A DNA stretch of 64,000 nucleotides, from contig CP109468.1 in assembly GCA_036227345.1 (NCBI GenBank), positions 4,464,001-4,528,000 on the forward strand. The letters are read 5' to 3'. Below the pieces are notes generated by a model, which was not told where the DNA came from, made no database searches, and was given only the letters and a program-made list of their open reading frames with translations. Each line of letters begins with the position of its first letter. The first letter of the stretch is position 1. The stretch comes from Streptomyces sp. NBC_01463. GTDB taxonomy: Bacteria; Actinomycetota; Actinomycetes; Streptomycetales; Streptomycetaceae. The position numbers and the translations under genes are program-made. Positions 1-8,658 of this stretch are shown in pieces.

Positions 1-113
1 AATTCCATTGATCAACTCTTTAGGGCGAGGAATTCCCACCCGAACGAGCGTGTGATGGGGGTTTGAACCGTGAATCCACAAGCCTTGATGCGGCTTTCGG
101 AATGATCTCCTCC

Positions 114-177
114 ATGTCCACAGGTCTTCCTCACAGCCTGTGGATAACCCACCCGGACCGGTCACTCCTGTGGACAA
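114..177. promoter_or_regulatory. DnaA-box group upstream of serS
   Basis: Three 9-mers match the DnaA-box consensus TTGTCCACA/TTATCCACA. They are ATGTCCACA at 114-122 (one mismatch), TGTGGATAA at 139-147 (exact, reverse orientation) and TGTGGACAA at 169-177 (exact, reverse orientation). Spacing is 16 and 21 bp between boxes. Binding is inferred; the matches are read directly from the sequence. Confidence 0.65.
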
Positions 178-212
178 GCGGCAGCCAACTCCCCTTGCGA
201 TCAAGGCTGATG

Positions 213-270
213 CGTCAAGATCCATAGCCCTTCTGCCCCATTTAGGGGAAAAGGATCTCTTTTCTTGACG
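213..270 (+). other. Nested inverted repeat upstream of serS
   Basis: CGTCAAGA at 213-220 pairs perfectly with TCTTGACG at 263-270. Inside it CCCC (236-239) faces GGGG (245-248) across a 5-nt loop, and ATCC faces GGAT. If transcribed, it would fold about 130 nt before the serS start codon. It does not resemble a T-box. It could be a leader structure, an upstream terminator or an operator. Confidence 0.35.
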
Positions 271-403
271 ATGCCGCCCCGTGCCACGCCGCACCATCCG
301 CAGATTCCGTTCCCAGCATTACCAATACCGGCAATTCGGGCAAACTGACACGCTTGGCGATATCGGTTCGAGCGGGGGAAGCCGACACCGGTAGCCTGGA
401 GGG

Positions 404-1693
404 GTGATTGACCTTCGCCTGCTTCGTGAGGACCCCGACCGTGTTCGCGCCTCCCAGCGCGCCCGTGGAGAGGACGTCGCACTCGTCGACGCCCTGCTCT
501 CCGCCGACGAACGGCGCAGGTCGTCCGGGGTCCGGTTCGACGAACTCCGTTCCGAGCAGAAAACGCTCGGCAAGCTCATCTCCAAGGCCTCCCCCGAGGA
601 GCGCGCCGAACTCCTGAAGAAGGCCGAGCAGCTGAAGGCCGACGTCAAGACGGCCGACGCGGCGCAGGACGAGGCCGACGAGGAGGCCAAGGGCCTGCTG
701 CTGCGGCTCGGCAACATCGTCCACACGGACGTGCCGGTCGGCGGCGAGGAGGACTTCGTCGTCCTGGAGACGCACGGCACCATCCGCGACTTCGGTGCCG
801 AGGGCTTCGAGCCCAAGGACCACCTGGAGCTCGGCGAGGCGCTCGGCGCGATCGACATGGAGCGCGGCGCCAAGGTGTCCGGCTCGCGCTTCTACTACCT
901 GACGGGCGTCGGCGCCCTGCTGGAGCTCGCCCTCGTCAACGCGGCGATCGCCCAGGCCACCGAGGCGGGCTTCATCCCGATGCTCACCCCCGCGCTGGTC
1001 CGCCCGCGCGCCATGGAGGGCACCGGCTTCCTCGGCCAGGCCGCGGAGAACGTGTACCACCTGGAGAAGGACGACTACTACCTGGTCGGCACCTCCGAGG
1101 TCCCCCTCGCCGCGTACCACATGGACGAGATCATCGACGCGGAGAAGCTGCCGCTGCGCTACGCGGGCTTCTCGCCGTGCTTCCGCCGCGAGGCCGGTAC
1201 GTACGGCAAGGACACCCGCGGCATCTTCCGCGTCCACCAGTTCGACAAGGTCGAGATGTTCTCGTACGTCGACCCGGCGGACGCCGAGGCCGAGCACCAG
1301 CGGCTCCTGGACTGGGAGAAGCAGTGGCTCACCGCCCTCGGACTGCCCTTCCAGGTGATCGACGTCGCCACCGGTGACCTGGGCGCCTCGGCCTCCAGGA
1401 AGTTCGACTGCGAGGCGTGGATCCCGACCCAGGGCAAGTACCGCGAGCTGACGTCCGCGTCCAACTGCGACGGCTTCCAGGCACGCCGCCTGTCCGTCCG
1501 GATGCGGGACACCCGCGACGGCAAGAAGGTCCTGAAGCCTCTCGCCACGCTGAACGGCACGCTGTGCGCCGTACCGCGGACGATCGTGGCGATCCTGGAG
1601 AACCACCAGCTGGCCGACGGTTCGGTACGGGTGCCCGAGGTGCTCCGTCCGTACCTGGGCGGGCGTGAGGTTCTGGAGCCGGTCGCCAAGTGA
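404..1693 (+). CDS. serS: Seryl-tRNA synthetase
   Basis: Cytoplasmic class II aminoacyl-tRNA synthetase that charges tRNA-Ser (and tRNA-Sec where present) with serine using ATP. At 429 aa it has the usual bacterial SerRS length. Residues about 1-110 form the charged N-terminal coiled-coil arm. Motif 2 is seen near residue 260 (FRREAG, then RGIFRVHQF) and motif 3 near 385-400 ([14 protein letters not shown]). The start is GTG with GGAGG immediately before it, a short spacing. The stop overlaps the GTG start of the downstream HAD gene, so the two are probably translationally coupled. A tRNA-Ser gene lies about 870 bp downstream on the other strand, which may be coincidence. Confidence 0.98.
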   Translation: MIDLRLLREDPDRVRASQRARGEDVALVDALLSADERRRSSGVRFDELRSEQKTLGKLISKASPEERAELLKKAEQLKADVKTADAAQDEADEEAKGLLLRLGNIVHTDVPVGGEEDFVVLETHGTIRDFGAEGFEPKDHLELGEALGAIDMERGAKVSGSRFYYLTGVGALLELALVNAAIAQATEAGFIPMLTPALVRPRAMEGTGFLGQAAENVYHLEKDDYYLVGTSEVPLAAYHMDEIIDAEKLPLRYAGFSPCFRREAGTYGKDTRGIFRVHQFDKVEMFSYVDPADAEAEHQRLLDWEKQWLTALGLPFQVIDVATGDLGASASRKFDCEAWIPTQGKYRELTSASNCDGFQARRLSVRMRDTRDGKKVLKPLATLNGTLCAVPRTIVAILENHQLADGSVRVPEVLRPYLGGREVLEPVAK

Positions 1694-2487
1694 CCTTTCC
1701 CTACAAGCTCGTCGCGACCGACCTCGACGGCACGCTGCTGCGTGACGACGACACGGTCTCCGGGCGCACGCGCGAGGCACTGGCCGCGGTCACCGCGGCC
1801 GGTGCGGCGCACATCATCGTCACCGGCCGCGCCGTCCCGTGGACCCGGCACATCCTGGACGACCTGGGCTACGAGGGCCTCGCGGTCTGCGGCCAGGGCG
1901 CGCAGGTCTACCACGCGGGCGAGCACAAGCTGCTGACGTCACTGACGCTGGACCGGCAGCTGGCCGGTCTCGCGCTGTCCAAGGTCGAGGCCGAGGTCGG
2001 TCCGCTGGCGCTGGCCGCGAGCCGCGACGGGCTCGACGGCGAGGTGCTGGTCGGTCCCGGCTACCGCGTGCAGGAGGGCCCGCTGCCGGCCGTCCGCATC
2101 GAGGACCCGGCCGAGATGTGGTCCGCCCCGCTGAACAAGGTCTACATACAGCACCCGGAGCTGGACGACGACGCGCTGGCGAAGGCCGCACGGGCGGCGG
2201 TCGGGAATCTGGTGGACGTGGTCATGGCGGGCCCGGGGGTCGTGGAGATCCTCCCGCTGGGGCTCAGCAAGGCCACCGGCCTCTCGCTGGCCGCGCGCCG
2301 GCTGGGTGTGAAGGCGGCGGACACGATCGCCTTCGGTGACATGCCGAACGACATCCCGATGTTCGCGTGGGCCCGGCACGGTGTGGCGATGGCCAACGCG
2401 CACGAGGACCTGAAGGCCGTGGCCCACGAGATCACCGCGTCGAACGAGAACGACGGCATCGCGGTGGTACTGGAGCAGCTGCTCTAG
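1690..2487 (+). CDS. Cof-type HAD family phosphatase
   Basis: Predicted Mg-dependent phosphohydrolase of the HAD superfamily, Cof/IIB type, which usually acts on small sugar or cofactor phosphates; the substrate cannot be told from sequence. Of its 265 aa, motif I is TDLDGTLL with the nucleophile pair at D11 and D13, and motif IV is GDMPND near residue 217. The large cap typical of the IIB group lies between them. The GTG start overlaps the serS stop by four bases, so expression is likely coupled to serS. A second member of the same family with the same GDMPND motif is at 13338-14204. Confidence 0.9.
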   Translation: MTFPYKLVATDLDGTLLRDDDTVSGRTREALAAVTAAGAAHIIVTGRAVPWTRHILDDLGYEGLAVCGQGAQVYHAGEHKLLTSLTLDRQLAGLALSKVEAEVGPLALAASRDGLDGEVLVGPGYRVQEGPLPAVRIEDPAEMWSAPLNKVYIQHPELDDDALAKAARAAVGNLVDVVMAGPGVVEILPLGLSKATGLSLAARRLGVKAADTIAFGDMPNDIPMFAWARHGVAMANAHEDLKAVAHEITASNENDGIAVVLEQLL

Positions 2488-2559
2488 CGTCGGGGCCGGT
2501 GGCTGTCGGCTCTGATGAGCGACAGGTCCGACGGACGCCGACGGCTGGTTTTCCCTGGG

Positions 2560-2646
<87 letters not shown>

Positions 2647-2726
2647 GGGAGGGCGGCCGCGCGCGATGCGCAGGAACGGCCGCCCGGGCGTGCTGCTCGG
2701 AGCGGCGCGGCGGGGCAGTCGCTCGA

Positions 2727-2789
2727 CTACTCCGGTGCCGGCTCGGGCACGCCCTGCTGGGAGCTCGACGGACTCGGACTCTCGGTCAT
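2727..2789 (-). CDS. Possible 20-aa small ORF upstream of tRNA-Ser
   Basis: An ATG at 2789 is preceded by GGAGAGG at good spacing and opens a 20-codon frame rich in Ser, Pro and Glu, ending PEPAPE. It lies in the 300-bp space between the antirepressor-like gene and tRNA-Ser, transcribed toward the tRNA. Ribosome-binding site and position are the only support; no family is recognised. It could be a chance frame in the tRNA promoter region. Confidence 0.25.
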   Translation of the reverse strand: MTESPSPSSSQQGVPEPAPE

Positions 2790-2897
2790 CGCCGCGCTCC
2801 TCTCCCGGTCCGTGGTGCCGCGTTCGCGGCAGGTGCCGCACTGACTTCGTGGTGCCGGCCGCGGCATCTGCCGCACTGACCACTGTGCCGCGTCCCT

Positions 2898-2937
2898 GTG
2901 GGCCGGTGCCACCCAATTACGGGTGGCACCGGCCCAC
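2898..2937. terminator. Rho-independent-type hairpin after the antirepressor-like gene
   Basis: GTGGGCCGGTGCCACCC at 2898-2914 and its perfect complement at 2921-2937 flank a 6-nt loop (AATTAC). The stem is 17 bp. It lies just after the stop of the leftward gene at 2946, as expected for a streptomycete terminator, which often lacks a U-tract. Confidence 0.8.
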
Positions 2938-2945
2938 GGGCCTTC

Positions 2946-3641
2946 TCAGCGGCTCCTGTTGCGGCGGCTCAGGTCCTTGAGGCTGCGCGCGAGCTCGTCC
3001 ATGCGCCCGTCGAGCCGGCCGATGTCCTCGGCCACCCCGCCCAGCCGCACACTCATGGCGCCGACCACCTGATGCGTGACCTCCAGCCTCCGGTCGAGGC
3101 TGTCCAGCCGGTGCGACATCCGGCCGAGCACGGGCCCGAGCTCCTGCAGCGCGGTGCCTACGCCGGCCAGGCAGCTTTCGACCCGGGTGACGCGGTATTC
3201 GAGCGAGGTGTACCCGGCGCGCAGGTCCTGCTCCGCGTCGAGGAGATACGTACGGACGCATCGCGCGATGTCGCTGTCGCGAAGAAGCATGGCGACGTTG
3301 AGGACGGTCCTGCGGGTGTAGAGGCGCAGCTGGGTCGCCGCCTGTGGATAACTCTCCGCCCCCTCACCACCCCATAGCGACAGCATGTCGCTATGGAAGG
3401 TTCGCAGGTCGGAGCCCCGGAGTACACGCATCCCGTTCTGCGCGAGCTCGTCCTGATGGCGGTCCGTCAGCCTCCTGACCGCGCCTGTGGATACTTCGAA
3501 GTACCGGGCCACGTCCTCGGTGCGAACGTGAACTCCGTCCGGGAGCATGACAAGGCTCTTCACCTTGTCCAGGGCGTCGACGCGCCCCATCTGTTCGACG
3601 CGCAGCGCGCGTGATTCGAGCAGGGCGACTTCCGTGGGCAT
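2946..3641 (-). CDS. Antirepressor-like DNA-binding protein with C-terminal coiled coil
   Basis: No firm function. The 231-aa protein has an N-terminal segment with a wHTH-like stretch (RTEDVARYFEVSTGAVRRL, about residues 40-60). A central segment (about 95-140, including MLLRDS and RTYLLDAEQ) resembles the conserved core of phage and plasmid antirepressor/KilA-N-associated proteins. The C-terminal 85 residues are predicted coiled coil with regularly spaced R/L/D. ATG 3641 is preferred over ATG 3647 because an AAGG lies 7 nt before it. An exact DnaA box (TGTGGATAA, 3343-3351) and a near match (3486-3494) lie inside the coding sequence. Role inferred: transcriptional or DNA-associated regulator. 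Confidence 0.7.
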   Translation of the reverse strand: MPTEVALLESRALRVEQMGRVDALDKVKSLVMLPDGVHVRTEDVARYFEVSTGAVRRLTDRHQDELAQNGMRVLRGSDLRTFHSDMLSLWGGEGAESYPQAATQLRLYTRRTVLNVAMLLRDSDIARCVRTYLLDAEQDLRAGYTSLEYRVTRVESCLAGVGTALQELGPVLGRMSHRLDSLDRRLEVTHQVVGAMSVRLGGVAEDIGRLDGRMDELARSLKDLSRRNRSR

Positions 3642-3961
3642 GAGCATGCCTTCCGCTGAGGGAATCCGATGCCGGACCGCCCCGGTACCGGACGGTCCGC
3701 GCTGGGCAGGACAGCCCTCTCCCCGGGCTTCAGGGGCGGAGGACGCTCACGGTTGCCACTCACTCAATGACCGGCCGACGGGTGATTCCCGCCGGATCGG
3801 CTATCCCGATTTCACGAAAGCTACGACGCCACAGATTCCAGTTGCCTCCACGCATGAGGAACAACGAACCGATAACCGTACAGTTACGCGTAAGACTGTC
3901 CGACATACGGCAACCCCCGCCCAGGGGACGGGGGTTGTCGTACGTCACGAGCCGCCTGCGC
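3642..3961. other. Intergenic region between antirepressor-like gene and ABC operon
   Basis: About 320 bp. The left part should hold the promoter of the leftward gene at 2946-3641. The right end holds the terminator of the ABC operon (3906-3942). I see no convincing gene. A 48-codon frame on the minus strand overlaps the terminator and lacks the local codon bias. Confidence 0.5.
3906..3942 (-). terminator. Terminator of the ABC exporter operon
   Basis: TACGGCAACCCCCG at 3906-3919 and CGGGGGTTGTCGTA at 3929-3942 form a 14-bp stem with one G-U pair and a 9-nt loop. It lies 20 bp beyond the last stop codon of the leftward operon. Confidence 0.75.
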
Positions 3962-4681
3962 TCACTCCTCGCCGGCGAGCTTCAGCGTCCGCAGCTTCTG
4001 GCCCGCGTACCAGGTCGCCACCACGGTGACCGCGACCAGCAGGACCGTCGCGGCCGGCAGTCCGACGTCGGAGGTGATCGCGCCGCCCCCGCCCACCTTC
4101 TCCGCCACCGCGAGGGACCACTGCTGCACGCTGAGCGTGCGCGCACCGGGGACCAGACTGCCGAACAGGGCCTCCCACACCAGCGCGTAGACGAGTCCGA
4201 GGACCACCGCGTGCCGGCTGATCGTGCCCAGCAGCAGGAACAGCGCGCTGTAGGCGATCGAGGCGACCAGCGCGGCGATCGTGTACGCCACCGCGATCTG
4301 CTGGCCGTTGCCGTTGAGGATCAGACCGGCGATCAGGGTCGGGACCGCCGAGAAGACCATCGTCACCGCGATCGCCACGATCAGCTTGGTGAAGATGATC
4401 GTCGGCCGGGTCACCGGCTTGGACAGCAGGTAGACGATCGAACCGTCGTCGATCTCGGGGCCGATGGCGCCGGTCCCGGCGATCACACCGATCAGCGGCA
4501 CCATGGTGGCGATGGCGAAACCGCCCAGCACGTCCGAGGCCACCTGGTCGTCGGCCCCCGCGAACATCCGTACCGCCACCGCGATGACGATCAGGAGCGC
4601 GGGCAGGACGAACAGGATGGCGGCCCGGCGCCGGCCGAGCAGGGCCCGGTAGGTGAGCCGGGCGACTGTGGGGTCGTACAT
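3962..4681 (-). CDS. ABC transporter permease (ABC-2 type)
   Basis: A 239-aa integral membrane protein with about six hydrophobic segments, of the ABC-2 permease type. It starts with a short basic cytoplasmic stretch (YRALLGRRRAA) before the first membrane helix. The motif EIDDGSIVYLLSKPVTR after the second helix is typical of this permease family. It is the last gene of a four-gene leftward operon, 28 bp after its cognate ATPase. Presumed to form the membrane channel of an exporter; substrate unknown. Confidence 0.85.
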   Translation of the reverse strand: MYDPTVARLTYRALLGRRRAAILFVLPALLIVIAVAVRMFAGADDQVASDVLGGFAIATMVPLIGVIAGTGAIGPEIDDGSIVYLLSKPVTRPTIIFTKLIVAIAVTMVFSAVPTLIAGLILNGNGQQIAVAYTIAALVASIAYSALFLLLGTISRHAVVLGLVYALVWEALFGSLVPGARTLSVQQWSLAVAEKVGGGGAITSDVGLPAATVLLVAVTVVATWYAGQKLRTLKLAGEE

Positions 4682-4709
4682 GACGTCACAGCTCCTTTCA
4701 GGCCACTAC

Positions 4710-5617
<908 letters not shown>

Positions 5618-5621
<4 letters not shown>

Positions 5622-6526
5622 AGCCCGACCCTCCGGTAGCGGCGCATCAGGACGGCGTACGAGCCGGCGACGAGCGCGAGAACAACGATCAGATAGACCA
5701 CACCGGCACCGGCCCCCGGGCCTTCCCCTCCGGGGAAGGCGGAGGTCGCCCCGAGGAACGCGGTCTGCACACCGTCGACGAGCGTGATCGGGGAGAAGAG
5801 GCCCAGCCACGGCACGGCGCCGGTGGACCCGGTGGACCAGGCGATGCCCTGGATGGTGCTGACCGCTCCGTACGTGATGGTCAGCACGGCGATCACCGCC
5901 GCGACGCCGAAGCCGCGGCGCGGGGTGAGCGCGGCCATCACCAGGCCGAGACCGGCGAAGAGCACGGACAGCAGGGCCACCGACACCATCCCCTGGGCGA
6001 ACCACTTGGTCTGGTCCGCGAAGTCGAACTTCCCCAGCAGCGCGCCCACGTACAGGATGACCAGCGGCGCGCCGGTGATCACCAGGAGTGCGGAGACCAT
6101 GGCCGCGAACTTGGCCAGTACGTAGTCCGCCCGCTCGATCGGCCGCGAGAAGTACAGCGGCACGCTCTTGAACCGCAGGTCCCTGGAGACCGACTGCGGT
6201 GCCTGTGCGGCGAGGAACAGCCCGATGACGGCCTGGAGGTAGATCGCGAACGAGGTGTACTTGATCGGCAGCTTCGTCGAGTTGGGGGTGGCGATGGCGA
6301 CCGCCACGAGGATCGCCGCGACGAGGCACATCACGCCGAACAGCAGCATCGGCAGCACCTTGGACTTGGCGGAGCGGCCGAGTCCGAACGAACCGCGCAG
6401 GGACTGCGAGTAGAGCGAGCGCCGTGCGTAGGCGCGGCCGAGGCGCGGCCCGTCGTAGGCGCGGTAGCCGATGTTGTGGATCCGGGAGGTCTCGCTCCCG
6501 GTCGCGGCGCCGGTCTCAGTGCTCAT
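5618..6526 (-). CDS. ABC transporter permease
   Basis: A 302-aa membrane protein with a roughly 60-residue basic N-terminal cytoplasmic segment (NIGYRAYDGPRLGRAYARR) followed by about six membrane segments. The segment FKSVPLYFSRPIERADYVLAK lies after the second helix and is the equivalent of the short cytoplasmic motif in ABC-2 permeases. ATG 6526 is used; it overlaps the end of the upstream ATPase gene by 11 bp. It is paired with either ATPase of the operon, so the exporter could be heteromeric. Confidence 0.88.
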
Positions 6527-7550
6527 CGCGACCGCTCCCCTTCTGCTGTACGGCACCGGCGGCCACGGACGCGGTCCGTGCCTCGGTGTGCGCTTCCGGT
6601 GCCTCTTCGGTGCGGAAGACCTCGGCGATGTGGTGGCGGCGCTGTTCCATCCGGACGAGGCCGAGGCCGAGGCCGGCGACGCTGTCGCGGACGAGGTCGT
6701 ACGTCTCCTCGCCGGTCGCCTCGATCAGCAGGATGTGGCCCGCCCCGGGCAGCCCCTCGGTGTCCAGTCCGTCGAGACCCACCAGCTTGATCCCCGCACC
6801 GGTGAGGACCTTGCGCACGGCGTCGGTCCCGTCCGGGTGGGTGTCGCTGTCGGTGACCTCGACCGCGAGGGTCGTGGTGGTCTGGGTGAAGTCGCTGGTG
6901 GAGCTGGAGCGCAGCAGCGATCCGCCGTCGATGACGACGACGTGGTCGCAGGTGCGTTCCAGTTCGCCCAGCAGGTGCGAGGTGACGAGGACCGAGATCC
7001 CGAAGTCCGTGTGGATCCGCCGGATCAGGCCGAGCATCTCGTCGCGTCCGACCGGGTCCAGCCCGTTGGTCGGCTCGTCGAGGAGGACCAGCTGCGGGTC
7101 GTGGACCAGCGCCTGGGCGAGCTTCACCCGCTGCTTCATGCCGGTCGAGTAGCCGCCGATGGGCCGGTAGCGCTCCTCGTACAGGCCGACGTGGCGCAGG
7201 GTGTCCGCGGTGCGTTCGCGGGCCGCGGTCGGCGGCAGTCCGGACATCCGTGCCATGTGGACGACGAACTCGGTGGCCGAGACGTCGGGCGGCAGGCAGT
7301 CGTGTTCCGGCATGTAGCCGACCCGTTCCCGGATGGCGGCGCCGCTCGTCGCGACGTCGAGCCCGAGCACCGCGGCCCGGCCCTCGGTCGCGGGGGACAG
7401 ACCCAGCAGGATCTTGATCAACGTGGACTTGCCGGCTCCGTTGGATCCCACCAGCCCGGTCACACCCGGGCCGATGTCCAAGGAGAGCCGGTCAAGCGCG
7501 GTCACCCGGGGGAACCGCTTGCTCAGGCTTTCGGTCGCAATGACAGTCAC
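6516..7550 (-). CDS. ABC transporter ATP-binding protein
   Basis: A 344-aa ATPase, first gene of the four-gene exporter operon. Walker A is GSNGAGKST at 35-43, the signature is YSTGMKQ at 134-140, and Walker B is LVLLDEPTNGLD from 154. A C-terminal extension of about 110 residues ends in a charged tail. GTG 7550 fits the ATPase family; the frame stays open further upstream into the intergenic region, but without homology. The order ATPase-permease-ATPase-permease suggests two related half-systems made from one transcript. The substrate is not evident. Confidence 0.92.
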   Translation of the reverse strand: MTVIATESLSKRFPRVTALDRLSLDIGPGVTGLVGSNGAGKSTLIKILLGLSPATEGRAAVLGLDVATSGAAIRERVGYMPEHDCLPPDVSATEFVVHMARMSGLPPTAARERTADTLRHVGLYEERYRPIGGYSTGMKQRVKLAQALVHDPQLVLLDEPTNGLDPVGRDEMLGLIRRIHTDFGISVLVTSHLLGELERTCDHVVVIDGGSLLRSSSTSDFTQTTTTLAVEVTDSDTHPDGTDAVRKVLTGAGIKLVGLDGLDTEGLPGAGHILLIEATGEETYDLVRDSVAGLGLGLVRMEQRRHHIAEVFRTEEAPEAHTEARTASVAAGAVQQKGSGRDEH

Positions 7551-7699
7551 GTCATCGACGGTAGTGGTGCGGGCCACACCGGTCGTCAGACCTGGCGGCT
7601 GGATTCCCGTCCGACTCCAGGCGTACGGACCCGTAAGGGGGACCCCATGGAGGAGGACGGTGGGACGGCCGCGCAGGTCCGGACCGGCCGGCCGTGGAG

Positions 7700-7708
7700 T
7701 TGTCCACA
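7700..7708 (+). promoter_or_regulatory. Isolated exact DnaA box
   Basis: TTGTCCACA matches the high-affinity streptomycete DnaA box exactly. It lies in the divergent space between the ABC operon and the M24 peptidase operon. Confidence 0.5.
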
Positions 7709-7806
7709 GGTCCGGCACACCTCTTGACGCAGCCGCCGGACATTGTCACATTCATCAGTGTCACGTTACGGGCACGTACCGCACACGGCAGGGAACGGAC
7801 GGTGGC

Positions 7807-8658
7807 ATGACCGCGCGAGCCAAGGACGAACGGGCCCCTGAGCTTCAGGGGTTCAGAGAAGTGCAGCGTCTCGCGTACGAGTGCGCGGAGGCGGTCGCCG
7901 CCCGTCTGAGGCCGGGGGTGACGGAGCGCGAGGCGGCCAGGATGCAGCGCACCTGGCTGCGCGAGCGCGGGGTGCGGGACTGGTTCCACCTCCCGTTCGC
8001 CTGGTTCGGGGACCGTACGGCGTTCGCCGGGTTCAGGGTGCCGCTCCAGTTCTTCCCGACCGACCGGCGGCTGGAGCCGGGGATGCCCTTCATCCTCGAC
8101 ATGGCCCCTGTGTACAAGGGATTCACCGCCGACATCGGATACTCCGGCTGCCTCGGGCTGAATCCGCTGCACGACCGACTGCTCGCGGACCTGGAGGCCC
8201 ACCGCGGCCTGATCCTGCGCGAGGTGCGTGAGCGGCGCCCGCTGCGCGAGATCTACGAGGACGTGGACCGCCTGATGACCAGGCAGGGGTACGCCAACCG
8301 GCACCGCGCCTACCCCTTCGGCGTCATCGCCCACAAGGTCGACCGGGTGGCCGAACGCCGTTGGTCGCCGCATGTGTTCGGGTTCGGCACCCAGTCGCTG
8401 AAGGGGCTGCTGAGTGACGCGGTGCACGGGCACCGGGACGGCTGGTCGCCGCTCTGGAGTCCGTACCGCTTCTCCGACCATCCTCCGCAGCCGGGCCTGT
8501 GGGCGGTCGAACCGCACCTCGGATTCCGGGGTACGGGCGCGAAGTTCGAGGAGATCCTGGTCGTCACCGACTCCCGGGACCCCGAGCAGAGCGCCTTCTG
8601 GCTGGACGACGATCTGCCGCATGTGCGGCGCTGGGCCGAGGAGAAGGTGGCGGCGTGA
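7807..8658 (+). CDS. M24 family metallopeptidase-like protein
   Basis: A 283-aa cytoplasmic protein of the pita-bread (methionine aminopeptidase/prolidase, M24) fold. The metal-binding pattern is visible: D98 and D109 in ILDMAPVYKGFTADIG, a histidine in SPHVFGFG (about 184), a glutamate in VEPHLGF (about 245) and another in KFEEILVV (about 256). It may be an X-Pro dipeptidase or a non-peptidase member of the fold. ATG 7807 follows a divergent intergenic region. Its stop overlaps the GTG of the next gene (GTGA), so it is the first gene of a three-gene coupled operon with an EphD-like fusion enzyme and a MerR regulator. Confidence 0.85.
   Translation: MTARAKDERAPELQGFREVQRLAYECAEAVAARLRPGVTEREAARMQRTWLRERGVRDWFHLPFAWFGDRTAFAGFRVPLQFFPTDRRLEPGMPFILDMAPVYKGFTADIGYSGCLGLNPLHDRLLADLEAHRGLILREVRERRPLREIYEDVDRLMTRQGYANRHRAYPFGVIAHKVDRVAERRWSPHVFGFGTQSLKGLLSDAVHGHRDGWSPLWSPYRFSDHPPQPGLWAVEPHLGFRGTGAKFEEILVVTDSRDPEQSAFWLDDDLPHVRRWAEEKVAA

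Larger units (their letters stand above)
1..403. other. Gene-free region upstream of serS with DnaA boxes
   Basis: I find no convincing gene here. The stretch holds three DnaA-box 9-mers between 114 and 177 and a nested inverted repeat at 213-270. The rest looks like ordinary promoter and leader sequence for serS. The open frames crossing it are shadows without the expected third-position GC bias. Confidence 0.6.

Noticed and set aside
242..1780. Long minus-strand frame opposite serS
   Set aside because: Typical antisense shadow of a GC-rich gene; low-complexity translation.
3760..3906. Minus-strand 48-codon frame before the ABC operon terminator
   Set aside because: It overlaps the terminator region, lacks high third-position GC and has no clear ribosome-binding site.
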